A DNA stretch of 64,000 nt from CALDUY01 sp046350255 (GCA_046350255.1 JAXMAV010000014.1:124001-188000), one strand, 5' to 3'. Counted from the stretch's first letter, positions 8,550-18,868 are shown. A program made the numbers and translations. The notes: generated by a model not told the origin, from the letters alone.

Positions 8550-10949
8550 TCAGCGTTCGGCCTGGACAGGCACGAAGACGCGCAAGAAGGTTTCCTGGGT
8601 AAGCACGCCGCGCAGGGGCGGTCGTTCGCGGCCAGCAGCGGGAAGTTCGCCGAGCCAGAGGCGGGTGGCCGAGCCGGGGTGGGCGGTGACTTCCTCGGCG
8701 AGATCGCAGAGCATGGGGACGCGGGCGACGAGGAGGACCTCGTTGCGATAGCGGGGGCGATCGGGGATGGGGAACTCGGGCATGTGGCGAACGCGCCAGG
8801 TCTGGTCGAGGCGGCGGAGGCCGGCGTTGCTGGCGTTGGGGCGATCCTGGGCGCGGAAGAAGAGCATCGGCTTGATCAGCTGATAGGCGGAGCGCTGCTC
8901 GAGGAAGTTGGCGTTGATGGGTCGGCCGGAGGGGGCGAGGGGCAGACCGGGGGCGAGGGCGGTGCGATCGGCGACCCAGGTGTTGAGTTCCTTGCCCTGG
9001 CCCTGGGCGTCGGCGGCGAAGACCATCTCGACGCGCTTCTGTTCGCCGGGTTCGAGGGTACCCAGGAAGTAGCAGCGTTCCTGGTGGATGAGGGTGATGT
9101 CGCGGATGGGCACGCGGAGGTTGTTGGTGAGTCGGCCGCTGATGCCGCGTCCGCCGCGGGCCTGGCGGAAGCTGCCGAGGTCGTCGGTGATGCCCAAAGG
9201 CGGCGCGCCAGGAGGCAGAGGGGCGCGCCAGCTGGCGGAGAACGAGCGGGTGGCCCACACGGGGATGGGCACGCGGACCAGGCCGGCCTCGTCGTCGGCG
9301 TAGAGGTAGGGGCGGCGGAAGAGATCCTGCGAGCCGGCGCGGAAGGTGCGATCACCGACCTCGAGCATGGTGAGGACGGGGCGCGGGGCGTCGTCGGCGC
9401 GGGGGGCGGTCCAGCGGTCGGTGCTGGGTTCGAGGCCGAGGGTGTAGGTGGCGACGCGCGGGCTGAAGAGGGTGAACCAGCTGGTGCCGTAGGCCTGGTT
9501 CGGCTCGTGGAGGTCGATCTCGACGAGGTCGATCTTGTTGATGCGAAGGTCGTCGCCCTTGAGGGCGTAGGCGGTGAAGTAGGCGGCGACGCTGACGAGG
9601 AGAGCGAGGATGGGGAAGGTGATCCAGGTCAGCTCGAGGCGTTTGAAGAGCTTCTTGAGGATGAAGTAATCGAGCGGCCCGACGAGGAGGATGTAGAGGA
9701 GGAGGAAGAGGGCCACCCAGCCGAAGGAGATGGTGGGGGCTTCCTCGAAGGTTTCCAGGCCGCGCTTCAACTCGGCGCGGAGGTCGTACTTGCCGGTGTC
9801 GGCCTGGCCGGCGGGGCGGTTGGCGGGGGCGGCCTGATCGGCCCCCTTGACCGGGGCGCGGATGGGCAAGGCGGGGCCGACCTCGCGGAAGATGCGCGTC
9901 CAGAAGGCGGGCTGGCCATCCCAGGTGGAGAACGGCGGCGCGTCGAGATCGAAGGCGACAAACAGGACGCGGCCGAGCCCGCAGGAGGCCTGCACGATCA
10001 CGGGTAGCTTGCCCTCGCGGACCAGGACCTCGGCGCGGGGGCCGACGGTGAGAGTGGCAACCTCGACTCCGGCGAGGGGCGGCAGGTTGACGCGTTCGCT
10101 CCACTGGTTGGACAGGACGGGCATGGTGCGCAGCGTCTCGCCGCCGGTGATGCGGACGTCGAGCAGGGGCCATTTTTCGAGGAGGCGCTGCATCTCCTGA
10201 CGGTTGCGTCCGGCGGAGATGATGAGCTGACCGCCGCGGCGGACCCATTCGAGCAGGGCGTTGCGGCGAGGTGCCTCGGAGTCGAGGGCGAGCTGCTGGA
10301 CGAGTTCGACGTTGCCAGTGCCGAGGACGACGACATCGACGGCGTCGTAGCCGATCCAGCGATCGGGCAGCAGCGCGAGCGAGTCGGCGAAGACGAACTG
10401 GCGGCGGGTGCGGTCGGACTCGGCGGGTTCCTTGCCGTCGGGGCGTTCGAGCTTCTCGGCGGCGCGCTTCAGGCCGACGAGACCGGGACCGATGCCGAGG
10501 AAGAGGATGTCGTCGGCAGGGAGGACGAGGTCGCGGTTGCTTTCGCGGGAAGGCAGCTCCATGGTGCGGACGATGCGCCCCTCAGTGTCCTCGACGAGGA
10601 TGCGGAAGGTAGCGCCGTCGCCACCAGGCACGATGTAGCCGGTAACAGTGCGAAGCGTGTCGGCGGCGAGGGCGGGGACGGGGACGCTGGTCTGGTAGGC
10701 GAGTTCTTCGAGATCGGTGGTTTCGATGCGGACGCGGAAGGCGCCCTGGGGGTTGCCCTCCTTCGCGCCGCGGAGGGTGACAGCGACAGGGGCCCAGGCA
10801 CTGTTACGGGTAGCGCCGGCTTCCTGACCGGCGGCGCCGGTGGGCAGGCCGATGCGGACGCGTTCGATGGTGGGGACAGCCTGGGCCTGGGCCGTGGCTG
10901 CAAGGAGCAGGCCGGCGAGGATCGCGCGAGAGAAGGAGAAGCGGGGCAT
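8550..10949 (-). CDS. Large membrane protein with signal peptide, GldG-like/ABC auxiliary candidate
   Basis: A 799-residue protein. A signal peptide (about 1-23) is followed by an extracytoplasmic region that includes a Rossmann-like segment (VDVVVLGTGNVELV, then LLEWVRRGGQLIISAG) reminiscent of the amidotransferase-like fold found in ABC-auxiliary and von Willebrand-linked membrane proteins. Two transmembrane helices lie at about 402-455, and a second beta-rich region of about 340 residues follows. It sits directly upstream of an ABC ATPase on the same strand, so it probably works with it at the membrane. Assignment to a named family is uncertain; topology and operon position are the main evidence. 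Confidence 0.8.
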   Translation of the reverse strand: MPRFSFSRAILAGLLLAATAQAQAVPTIERVRIGLPTGAAGQEAGATRNSAWAPVAVTLRGAKEGNPQGAFRVRIETTDLEELAYQTSVPVPALAADTLRTVTGYIVPGGDGATFRILVEDTEGRIVRTMELPSRESNRDLVLPADDILFLGIGPGLVGLKRAAEKLERPDGKEPAESDRTRRQFVFADSLALLPDRWIGYDAVDVVVLGTGNVELVQQLALDSEAPRRNALLEWVRRGGQLIISAGRNRQEMQRLLEKWPLLDVRITGGETLRTMPVLSNQWSERVNLPPLAGVEVATLTVGPRAEVLVREGKLPVIVQASCGLGRVLFVAFDLDAPPFSTWDGQPAFWTRIFREVGPALPIRAPVKGADQAAPANRPAGQADTGKYDLRAELKRGLETFEEAPTISFGWVALFLLLYILLVGPLDYFILKKLFKRLELTWITFPILALLVSVAAYFTAYALKGDDLRINKIDLVEIDLHEPNQAYGTSWFTLFSPRVATYTLGLEPSTDRWTAPRADDAPRPVLTMLEVGDRTFRAGSQDLFRRPYLYADDEAGLVRVPIPVWATRSFSASWRAPLPPGAPPLGITDDLGSFRQARGGRGISGRLTNNLRVPIRDITLIHQERCYFLGTLEPGEQKRVEMVFAADAQGQGKELNTWVADRTALAPGLPLAPSGRPINANFLEQRSAYQLIKPMLFFRAQDRPNASNAGLRRLDQTWRVRHMPEFPIPDRPRYRNEVLLVARVPMLCDLAEEVTAHPGSATRLWLGELPAAGRERPPLRGVLTQETFLRVFVPVQAER

Positions 10950-10970
10950 GGTGGCGTGCGATCCTTGGGG

Positions 10971-11273
10971 TCAGGGCTTGGCCTCGGCGCAGGTGCAGGG
11001 AGTGGTGACACACTTGGGGCAGCCGGCGCCGTACTTGACCTCGATGGCGGCGTCGAGATCGATGTTGGCGATGTTGGCGAGCGTGGCGAGCCAGGCGAGG
11101 ACGTCGGCGAATTCCAGGGCGAGGTCTTCAGGCGGGCCGGAGCGCAGGGCGGCGGACAGCTCGCCGACTTCCTCCATGAACCACATGAAGGTGCCCTCGA
11201 CGCCACGGCGGGCGTCCTTGGCGCCGTAGAGCTCGCGGATGCGCGTCTGAAACTCGGCCAGGGTCATGGACAT
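10971..11273 (-). CDS. MazG-like NTP pyrophosphohydrolase with C-terminal cysteine knuckle
   Basis: A 100-residue all-alpha NTP pyrophosphohydrolase of the MazG-like superfamily. The metal-binding pattern is present: E34, E35 and E38 in FMEEVGELS, then E54 and D57 in EFADVLAWL. Such enzymes hydrolyse NTPs to NMP and pyrophosphate and clean the nucleotide pool. After the catalytic core it carries four cysteines, C85, C88, C93 and C95 (CPKC then CTC), a small metal-binding knuckle. The gene begins six bases after the TPR metallopeptidase stop, in one operon. Substrate is unknown. Confidence 0.88.
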   Translation of the reverse strand: MSMTLAEFQTRIRELYGAKDARRGVEGTFMWFMEEVGELSAALRSGPPEDLALEFADVLAWLATLANIANIDLDAAIEVKYGAGCPKCVTTPCTCAEAKP

Positions 11274-11279
11274 GCGAGG

Positions 11280-13946
11280 TCACTCTCCCAGGAGGGTTTC
11301 GAGGCGCTTGCGCTCGTCGGTTTTCTTGAGGGTGTCGAGCGCCTGGAAGAGGATCTTGCGGGCGTCCTTGCTGGTGATGTCGATTTCGAGCGCCTCGCGG
11401 GCATACTGGGCGGCGCCGGCGTGGTCGGACTCGTCGGCGAGGAGCCGGGCGAGTCGGAGGCGGCGGTCGAAGTCGTCGGCGTCCATGGGGACGAGATCCT
11501 TGAGAGCGGCGGCCAGCTTTTTGGGCTGTTTGAGCTGGGCGTAGGCGCGGGTGAGATCGACCAGGGTTTCGCGGTCGAAGGGGTCGGCCTTGCGGGCGGC
11601 CTCGAGCGTTTCGACGGCACGGTCAAACTCACCTGCATCGTAGTATAGCTTGCCCAGGGCGCGGGCGACGCGGAGGTCGGGGTTCTTGGGGTCGAGCGCC
11701 TTCTCCAGATAGGCGCGTTCCTGCTTGGTGTCGGCGGCGCGGCGGGCGAGCAGGGCGAGGACATAGAGCGCCTTCGGATGGGTGCGGTTGCGTTCGAGGG
11801 CCTCCTCGGCGTACTTGCGGGCCTCGGTGCGGCGAGTGGTCACGAGGCGAAGGGCCAGTTCGGCGCAGAGGTCGGCGTCGCGCGGGTCCTTCTTGTAGTC
11901 CGCCTGAAGCTGCTCGAGGGTTCGACGTTTTTCGACAGGGCGGTTGCCGCGCAGCTTCTGGACGACCTCGTCGAGGTAGGTGCGGTAGCCCTTTTCGAAG
12001 GTGGCCTTGTCGACCTTGCAGACCTGCTGCAGGGCGTCGGGGACAGATACACCGCGGGCGAAGGCGGCGAGCAGCCCGCCGATGGAAGCGGGGCCGTGGG
12101 TCTTCTCGATGTATTCGACGTAGAGCTGTGCCTGGGCGTAGGCCTGCTGCCATTCGAGCGGATCGCGCGGGCGGATGAAGCCGAGGTCGATGGTGTCGAG
12201 GTTGAGCAGGCGGTCGGCGGCGACGCGCTCGATGAGAAGCTGATTCCACGACGGCGGGCGCGGGAAGCCCTCGTTGTTGACGGCGAGGCCCTCGGTGAAC
12301 CAGTGGGGGACGAGGTAGTTCGTCTGGGCGAGGTTGAAGATGTGGACGAGTTCGTGGCGGACGACGCGGCCCCAGTTGAACGGTTTGCGGGCGGCCTCGC
12401 CGGTGGCGGTCTTCTCGTTGGGCGAGACCATGGTGACGACGCGACCCGTGCAGGCGCCGATGGTGTGCAGGTCGGGCAGAGCGACGGTGCGGCCAGAGAA
12501 CATGTCGTGGGTGCGGAAGATCTCGACGAGGATCGGGCCCTCGGGGCGGTAGTCGAACTTTTTGGCGAGGTCGTCGTAGACCTGTTCGAGGTAGTCGGCG
12601 ACGTAGCGAGCGAGGGCGGCGTCGCGTTTGGGGTCGTGCTTGACGATGAAATGCTTCGTCTTGACGTCCTTGTAGGTGTCGAGGTGCTTGAGGACGCGAC
12701 GCATGTTGAGGACGCGGACGTTGAAGCGGTCGGCCTTGAAGCCGCGTTCGAGGAGTTCGGCGGCCTCGGCCTCCTTGCCCAGGCGCATGTAGAGCATGCC
12801 GAGGCCGTTGAGGGGACCGGACAGCTCGGGGCGGAGCTTCCTGGCCTTCTGATAGCCCTGCTCGGCGATGTCGTAGCGACGGCGTTCCTCGAGACGGTCG
12901 GCCAGCTCGAACCAGAAGGTGGAGGGCTTGCGGTCGAACGATTCGGCCTCGGCGACGACGGCGTCGAACTCCTTTTTCTTGCCCTGCAGGTGGAAGGTGG
13001 CGGCGATGCGGGCGAGGGTGCGGGCGTCGCGCGGGGCGATCTTGCGGGCGCGTTCGAGTTCCTTGAGCGCGGCCGGGAAGTCGCCGGTGGCGAGGTGAAT
13101 ATCGGCGCGGAGGCGGAGCGCCTCGGGCAGGTGGGGGTTGAACTTGAGGGCGCGTTCGGCGAACGATTCGGCGTCCTTCATCTCGAAACGGCCGAGGGCG
13201 ACGAGGCCACGCGCGGTGAGCGCCTCGGAGCTGCTGGGGTTGAGCTTGAGCGCCTTGTCGAAGGCGTCGAGCGCCTCGCCGCGCTTGTACTTTTCGAGCA
13301 GGAGCAGGCCGGCGTGCAGCTCGGCGGGCCAGTAGTTGGCGTCGAACTTGATGGCGTCGCCGTAGAGATCGTCGAGGACGGCCTGGAACTCGTCGTCGAG
13401 GCCATTCCAGCGGGCGTGCTCGGCGGTGGCGAGGCCGACCAGGGTGAGGAGTTCGGGATCCTTGATCTCGTTGGGCGTGTTGACGACGTCGCCATAGAGG
13501 CGCATGATGCGCTTGAGTTCGCCGTCGGCTTCCTTGATGTCGCCGCGATCGCGAAGGAGCTGGGTGCGGACCCAGCGGGCGGGGAGATGGTTCTCGCGGA
13601 CAGCGAGGGCGGCGTCGGCGCTTTTCAGCGCCTCGTCCCAGCGGCCGCGAAGGTGGAGTAGCTCGGCCTGGCGGGCGAGCAGGTCGGGGTCTTTCGGGGT
13701 GGAGCCGAGCGCCTTGACGACGACGTCGAGTGCCTTGTCGTACTCGCCCTGGCTTTGATGGACGCGGGAGAGACCGACGGCGGCGGCCGGCTGAGTTTTC
13801 TTGTCGTCGAGCAGTTTCTCGAACTGTTCCTGGGCCTCCTCGTAGTTGCCCTTGAGCCAGCGGAGGCGGGCCTCCTGCAGAGTGGCGGCGGAGAGCAGAG
13901 CGGGGAGCAGGATTGCAACGAGCCCGGCGGCGGCGAACGATCTCAT
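11280..13946 (-). CDS. Secreted TPR protein with gluzincin-type (HExxH) peptidase domain
   Basis: An 888-residue exported protein: signal peptide about 1-22, then N-terminal tetratricopeptide repeats (to about residue 420), a peptidase MA-like metalloprotease domain, and a second TPR block to the end. The zinc site is H531-E532-L-V-H535, with a downstream glutamate E552 in HWFTEGLAV, which fits the gluzincin arrangement. It probably cuts or binds envelope proteins in the periplasm. It is the first gene of a minus-strand run containing MazG-like, membrane-protein and ABC ATPase genes. Confidence 0.92.
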   Translation of the reverse strand: MRSFAAAGLVAILLPALLSAATLQEARLRWLKGNYEEAQEQFEKLLDDKKTQPAAAVGLSRVHQSQGEYDKALDVVVKALGSTPKDPDLLARQAELLHLRGRWDEALKSADAALAVRENHLPARWVRTQLLRDRGDIKEADGELKRIMRLYGDVVNTPNEIKDPELLTLVGLATAEHARWNGLDDEFQAVLDDLYGDAIKFDANYWPAELHAGLLLLEKYKRGEALDAFDKALKLNPSSSEALTARGLVALGRFEMKDAESFAERALKFNPHLPEALRLRADIHLATGDFPAALKELERARKIAPRDARTLARIAATFHLQGKKKEFDAVVAEAESFDRKPSTFWFELADRLEERRRYDIAEQGYQKARKLRPELSGPLNGLGMLYMRLGKEAEAAELLERGFKADRFNVRVLNMRRVLKHLDTYKDVKTKHFIVKHDPKRDAALARYVADYLEQVYDDLAKKFDYRPEGPILVEIFRTHDMFSGRTVALPDLHTIGACTGRVVTMVSPNEKTATGEAARKPFNWGRVVRHELVHIFNLAQTNYLVPHWFTEGLAVNNEGFPRPPSWNQLLIERVAADRLLNLDTIDLGFIRPRDPLEWQQAYAQAQLYVEYIEKTHGPASIGGLLAAFARGVSVPDALQQVCKVDKATFEKGYRTYLDEVVQKLRGNRPVEKRRTLEQLQADYKKDPRDADLCAELALRLVTTRRTEARKYAEEALERNRTHPKALYVLALLARRAADTKQERAYLEKALDPKNPDLRVARALGKLYYDAGEFDRAVETLEAARKADPFDRETLVDLTRAYAQLKQPKKLAAALKDLVPMDADDFDRRLRLARLLADESDHAGAAQYAREALEIDITSKDARKILFQALDTLKKTDERKRLETLLGE

Positions 13947-14058
13947 GGAGCTTCCCTCGACGCGGGCATGGTGCCCCTGGGTGTGCCTCTGCTTTATGGT
14001 AGGGCTTGCTCTGCTGAGGTGGGAGGGGGAAAGGCGAGCTAGGCGCGGGGCGGGTTTC

Positions 14059-14064
14059 TATAAT
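14059..14064 (+). promoter_or_regulatory. Consensus -10 box (TATAAT) for the dehydrogenase gene
   Basis: A perfect TATAAT 41 bases before the ATG at 14105; no convincing -35 at 17 bases. Located in the 158-bp gap between divergently transcribed genes. Confidence 0.45.
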
Positions 14065-14104
14065 CCCGGCGTGAAGCAATCGTTAGCAGAGGGAGAATGA
14101 ATCG

Positions 14105-15103
14105 ATGAGGACCAGGCCGCTCGTCGTTGTCACGGATCATCTCGCCGAGGCGGGGGTGGAAACGCCGATTCTGCAGGAGGTCGCCGAACTGCGGTTGTTG
14201 CAGACGAGCGACGAGATGGAGGTGGTGCAGCGCGGAGGCGAGGCGGACGTGCTGCTGGTGTATCACGACATCAAGCTGACGGAGCGGTCGCTGGCGGCGC
14301 TGCCGCGGTTGCGGGCGGTGATTCGCTGCGGCGTGGGGTTCGACAACGTGGACCTGGCGGCGACGGGGAAGCGCGGCATTGTGGTGTGCAACGTGCCGGA
14401 CTACGGGACAGAAGAGGTGGCCGACCATGCGCTGATGATGCTGCTGGCGTGTGCGCGGCGGTTGTTGCCGGCGGAGCAGGCCATCCGGGCGGGGCGATGG
14501 GATCTGACGCAGGTGTTCGGGACGCCACGGCTGCGCGGGCGGACGCTGGGGGTGCTGGGGTGCGGGCGCATCGGGACGGCGATGGTGCTGCGCGGCAAGG
14601 CGCTGGGGATGCGCGTGGTGTTCTACGATCCGTACCTGCCCGATGGGATCGAGAAGGCGCTGGGGGTGGAGCGGGCCTGGACGCTGGAGGCGTTTCTGCC
14701 GCAGGCGGAGTTCCTGAGTCTGCACTGCCCGCTGACGCCGGAGACACGGCACATACTGAACGCGAAGACGCTGGGGCAGCTGCCGCGCGGGGCGTACGTC
14801 ATCAATACAGCGCGAGGGCCGTGCGTGGACCTGCCGGCGCTGTATGCGGCGCTGGAGTCGGGGCAAGTGGCGTTCGCGGGGCTGGACGTGGTGGAGCGCG
14901 AGCCACTGGACGACGAGCACATCCGGAAGCATCCGCGGGTGATCCTGACGCCGCACTCGGCGTTCTACTCGGTGGAGGGGTTCATCGAGATGCGGAGCAA
15001 GGGGGCGCAGGAGGCGAAGCGGGTGCTGCGGGGCGAATGCGTGCGGAACCCGGTGAACCTGCACCTGCTGCGCGATCCACGGGCGGTGGTGCCGCAACGC
15101 TAG
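14105..15103 (+). CDS. CtBP-like D-isomer 2-hydroxyacid dehydrogenase
   Basis: A 332-residue NAD-dependent dehydrogenase of the D-2-hydroxyacid family, closest in style to the C-terminal-binding-protein subgroup. The nucleotide-binding loop is GVLGCGRIGTAM; the catalytic set is Arg in INTARGP, Glu in VEREPLD and His in TPHSAFYS. It would reduce a 2-keto acid to a D-2-hydroxyacid or the reverse; the substrate is not evident. A GAGGGAGA ribosome site precedes the ATG. It stands alone, divergent from the TPR peptidase operon and 129 bases before an unrelated unknown gene. Confidence 0.92.
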   Translation: MRTRPLVVVTDHLAEAGVETPILQEVAELRLLQTSDEMEVVQRGGEADVLLVYHDIKLTERSLAALPRLRAVIRCGVGFDNVDLAATGKRGIVVCNVPDYGTEEVADHALMMLLACARRLLPAEQAIRAGRWDLTQVFGTPRLRGRTLGVLGCGRIGTAMVLRGKALGMRVVFYDPYLPDGIEKALGVERAWTLEAFLPQAEFLSLHCPLTPETRHILNAKTLGQLPRGAYVINTARGPCVDLPALYAALESGQVAFAGLDVVEREPLDDEHIRKHPRVILTPHSAFYSVEGFIEMRSKGAQEAKRVLRGECVRNPVNLHLLRDPRAVVPQR

Positions 15104-15451
15104 AGGCGTCAGGGGCGCCAGTGGCGCGAGAGGCGGCGAGAGTCGTTCATACTGCTATGCGCCGGGGGCCGGCGGCGTGGGACAATGCAGGGTGATGCGG
15201 CACCCAGCGCCGCAGGGGTGCGAGTACCAGCATGTTCGTGAGTGTCGCGTATCGGCGGCAGGTAGCCACGCTGCGGCAGGAAGTGATGGAGCTGATGCAG
15301 GGGGCGGTGTCGGTGGTGGTGCGGGCGATGGTGCGGCAGGCCCTGGGCGGGAACGTGGCGGCGGCGCGGTTGCTGATGCAGTATGGCCTGGGGAGGCCGA
15401 TCGAGGTGCCGTTGCCGGACGACGACGATGAGCGCGATTCGGACGAGGGCA

Positions 15452-15567
15452 CCGTCAACAAACGGAGCGAAACGGAGCCGGCGCCTGCGGTGGTGGTGGG
15501 TGAGAGTGCGGCGACGAAGCCAGCGGCCGCGGAGTCGGGCCCCGTCAACAAACGGAGCGAAACGGAG
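15452..15567 (+). repeat. Two 26-bp direct repeats, 90 bp apart, inside a coding region
   Basis: Bases 15452-15477 and 15542-15567 are identical. Each copy begins with a small palindrome, CCGT CAACAA ACGG, and is followed by similar sequence. The offset is exactly 90 bases, so the reading frame is preserved and both encode VNKRSETE. This looks like a dispersed element captured in the gene, or a local duplication. Confidence 0.8.
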
Positions 15568-15704
15568 TCGGCGCAGCCCCGGAGTGCGGGGGTGCTGCCG
15601 GAACTGGCGGAACTGGAGAGTTACCTGAGGGGGTTGCACAGGGAAGACGATCGGCGACGAGGGATGACCTTCGTCGCCGGGGAGTCGTCGTCTGGGCAGA
15701 ACGA

Positions 15705-16547
<843 letters not shown>

Positions 16548-16577
16548 CCCTGGCACTCCTGGTTCGAGGTTCCGCGG

Positions 16578-17564
16578 TCAGGCGGGGAAGGCGGTCAGAT
16601 CGTGCAGGTGATCGGCACCGGGCTGATCGCCAGAAAAGCCCCGAGTAAGACCTTCATAGTGGAAGAATCGCGCGGCGGGAGCCAGCGCGGTGCGCAGGCC
16701 CCGGTCGGCGAGACGGCGGCAGAGATCGACATCGTTGTAGGTCAGGGGGAGAGTTTCATCGAAGCCAGCGACGCTGGTGAAGTCGGCACGACGCAGCAGC
16801 AGGCAAGCGCCGCTGACAGCGGGGACGATCATCGGTTGAGTCAGCGAGTCCGGGGATTGGGTGCGTCCGACGTGGACCCAGCGGCCCTGGTCGTCGGGGA
16901 AGATGCCGGCGTGCTGAATGGTGTGGTCGGGGTAGAGCAGCAGGCCGCCGACGACGCCGACCGTGGGATCGGCGAGCAGGCGCAACATGCGGTCGCGCCA
17001 GTCGGGGGCGAGTGCCTCGGTGTCGTTGTTCAGGAAGAGGAAGAAGTCGCCGGTGGCCTGGCTGGCGCCCAGATTACAGGCGCGAGAGAAGTTGAACGGG
17101 CCGGGGCAGGCGACGAGGCGGACGTTGGGGCGCAGCTGCAGACGGGCGAGATAGCGGGCGGTGCGGGGATCCTGGCTACCGGTATCGACGAGGACGAACT
17201 CGACACCGTCGCGGGTGGTGCGGCGCAGGCTGCGGAGACAGGCCCGCAGGAGGTCGACATTATCCTTGAACGGGATGATGATGCTGAGGGTGCCGGCCGG
17301 GGTCTGGGTCGGTTCGGCGAGGGGCGTGCCGGTGGGGAGCGTCGTTTCGGCGGCGTGCTGGGGCAGTGGGATGAATCTGCGTTTCAGGGCGAGCAGCCAG
17401 GCGAAGAGAGGGCCGAGGAGACGACCACGGACGCGGGCGAGTTCGCGTTCGAGGCGTTCGGCGCGGTGCCACTGCTGGTAGTATCGCTGGTTGAGCTGGT
17501 GGAGCATCTCGCGCTGGTCGATGGGACGCGGGCGGCGCGAGCGCTGGGTGCGGGGGCTGGTCAT
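16578..17564 (-). CDS. Family 2 glycosyltransferase
   Basis: A 328-residue GT-A glycosyltransferase. After an arginine-rich helical N-terminal part (about 1-85) comes LSIIIPFKDNVDLL, then VLVDTGSQD, and FLFLNNDTEALAPDW with the DxD-like metal site; GGLLLYPDHTIQHAG and FDETLPLTYNDVDLCRRL are typical of the rhamnosyl/O-antigen type transferases. It adds a sugar from a nucleotide donor to a growing glycan at the inner membrane. The ATG at 17564 was chosen over the in-frame longer start because of upstream GAAGGA. Probably co-transcribed with the Wzt-like ATPase and functionally linked to the divergent sugar cluster. Confidence 0.93.
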   Translation of the reverse strand: MTSPRTQRSRRPRPIDQREMLHQLNQRYYQQWHRAERLERELARVRGRLLGPLFAWLLALKRRFIPLPQHAAETTLPTGTPLAEPTQTPAGTLSIIIPFKDNVDLLRACLRSLRRTTRDGVEFVLVDTGSQDPRTARYLARLQLRPNVRLVACPGPFNFSRACNLGASQATGDFFLFLNNDTEALAPDWRDRMLRLLADPTVGVVGGLLLYPDHTIQHAGIFPDDQGRWVHVGRTQSPDSLTQPMIVPAVSGACLLLRRADFTSVAGFDETLPLTYNDVDLCRRLADRGLRTALAPAARFFHYEGLTRGFSGDQPGADHLHDLTAFPA

Positions 17565-17669
17565 TGGTGGCGTTCCTTCGCACGGGGGATGAAGTGGGGA
17601 CATGCTACTTTGCGAGTGCGCCGGGGGTCAATGCCGGGTGGCGTGGGGGAGTTCTCGGAGCAACCCCCC

Positions 17670-17699
17670 TTGACAGGTTTGCCCCTTTTATGCGATGAA
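17670..17699 (+). promoter_or_regulatory. Candidate promoter for the sugar cluster
   Basis: A perfect -35 TTGACA at 17670-17675 is followed after 18 bases by GATGAA (17694-17699), a poor -10. The position, about 95 bases before the first gene of the plus-strand cluster in a 227-bp divergent gap, makes it a plausible promoter. Confidence 0.4.
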
Positions 17700-17791
17700 T
17701 GGAGCCACTCCAACGAGTGCGGAAGCGTGACCGGTGAAGGACCACCGGGCGACAGCGTGACGAACACCCTGGCGGCGCGAGGATCAAGGGA

Positions 17792-18868
17792 ATGATCATC
17801 TGCCGGACTCCCTATCGCATTTCGTTCTTTGGCGGCGGGACGGACTATCCTGCCTGGTACCGGGCCCACGGCGGCGCGGTACTCGCCACCACCATCGACA
17901 AATACTGCTATCTCACAGCGCGGTACCTGCCGCCCTTCTTCGAGCATCGGCTGCGCATCGTCTACCGGCGGATCGAAACCTGCCGAACGGTCGATGAGGT
18001 GCAGCATCCGATCGTGCGTGAGGGGATGCGGCTACTGAAGCTGGATCGCGGCATCGAGTTGCACCACGACGGCGACCTGCCGGCGCGGAGCGGGATGGGA
18101 TCGTCGAGCGCGTTCACCGTGGGGCTGTTGCACGCGCTCCATGCGCTGCAGGGCGAGATGGTGACGAAGGCGCAGCTGGTGCGCGAGAGCCTGTACCTGG
18201 AGCAGGAAGTGCTCCAGGAGACGGTGGGATCGCAGGACCAGGTGATGGCGGCGCACGGCGGGCTGCGGCACGTGAAGTTTCATCCCAATGGTGAGATCGC
18301 GTGTGATCCGCTGGTGCTGCCGCCAACCCGGGTGGCGGAGCTGCACTCTCACCTCATGCTCTTCTACACGGGGATTGCGCGGACGGCAGCGGACGTGGCG
18401 CAGAGCTACGCCATCGACCTGGAAGCGCGGCGGCGACAGCTGCGCATCATGCGGGAGCTGGTGGAAGAGAGCATCGACATTCTGGCCAGCGGGATGGACA
18501 TCCGGGCGTTTGGCGAGCTGTTGCACGAGGCGTGGCAGGCGAAGCGGAGCCTGTCGAGTCAGGTGTCGAACGCCGAGGTGGATGGGCTATACGGGATGGC
18601 GCGACAAGCCGGCGCGCTGGGGGGCAAGCTGACCGGGGCGGGCGGGGGCGGCTTTCTGCTGCTGTTTGTCGAGCCGGATCGGCAGGCGGAAGTGCGCGAG
18701 GCGCTGCGCGGGCGGATCGAGGTGCCGTTCCAGTTCGAGTCGGCGGGGAGCCAGATCATCTTCTACGAGCCGCAGACCAACTACGAGCAGCTGGATCGAG
18801 CGCGGCGCGACGGCGAGCAGCCGGCGTTCCGGGAGCTGGCGCCGGCGTTGAGCGCGGAGGCGTCATGA
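17792..18868 (+). CDS. GHMP-family sugar kinase (heptose 7-phosphate kinase-like)
   Basis: A 358-residue GHMP kinase. Motif 1 reads TPYRISFFGGGTDYPAW, motif 2 PARSGMGSSSAFTVGLL (the phosphate-binding loop) and motif 3 GGKLTGAGGGGFLLLF. The combined pattern is that of D-glycero-alpha-D-manno-heptose 7-phosphate kinase (HddA) and related sugar kinases, which make the 1,7-bisphosphate on the route to GDP-heptose. The exact sugar is not certain. First gene of a compact plus-strand operon; its stop overlaps the next ATG (ATGA). Confidence 0.92.
   Translation: MIICRTPYRISFFGGGTDYPAWYRAHGGAVLATTIDKYCYLTARYLPPFFEHRLRIVYRRIETCRTVDEVQHPIVREGMRLLKLDRGIELHHDGDLPARSGMGSSSAFTVGLLHALHALQGEMVTKAQLVRESLYLEQEVLQETVGSQDQVMAAHGGLRHVKFHPNGEIACDPLVLPPTRVAELHSHLMLFYTGIARTAADVAQSYAIDLEARRRQLRIMRELVEESIDILASGMDIRAFGELLHEAWQAKRSLSSQVSNAEVDGLYGMARQAGALGGKLTGAGGGGFLLLFVEPDRQAEVREALRGRIEVPFQFESAGSQIIFYEPQTNYEQLDRARRDGEQPAFRELAPALSAEAS

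Noticed and set aside
8527..9258. Upstream extension of the ABC ATPase frame
   Set aside because: Overlaps the membrane protein gene and is Arg/Pro-rich; the ATPase family start is at 8526.
11778..13661. 627-codon frame opposite the TPR peptidase
   Set aside because: Composition typical of antisense in GC-rich DNA.
14386..15195. 269-codon frame overlapping the dehydrogenase
   Set aside because: Alternative-frame shadow of the dehydrogenase, Gly/Ala-rich.
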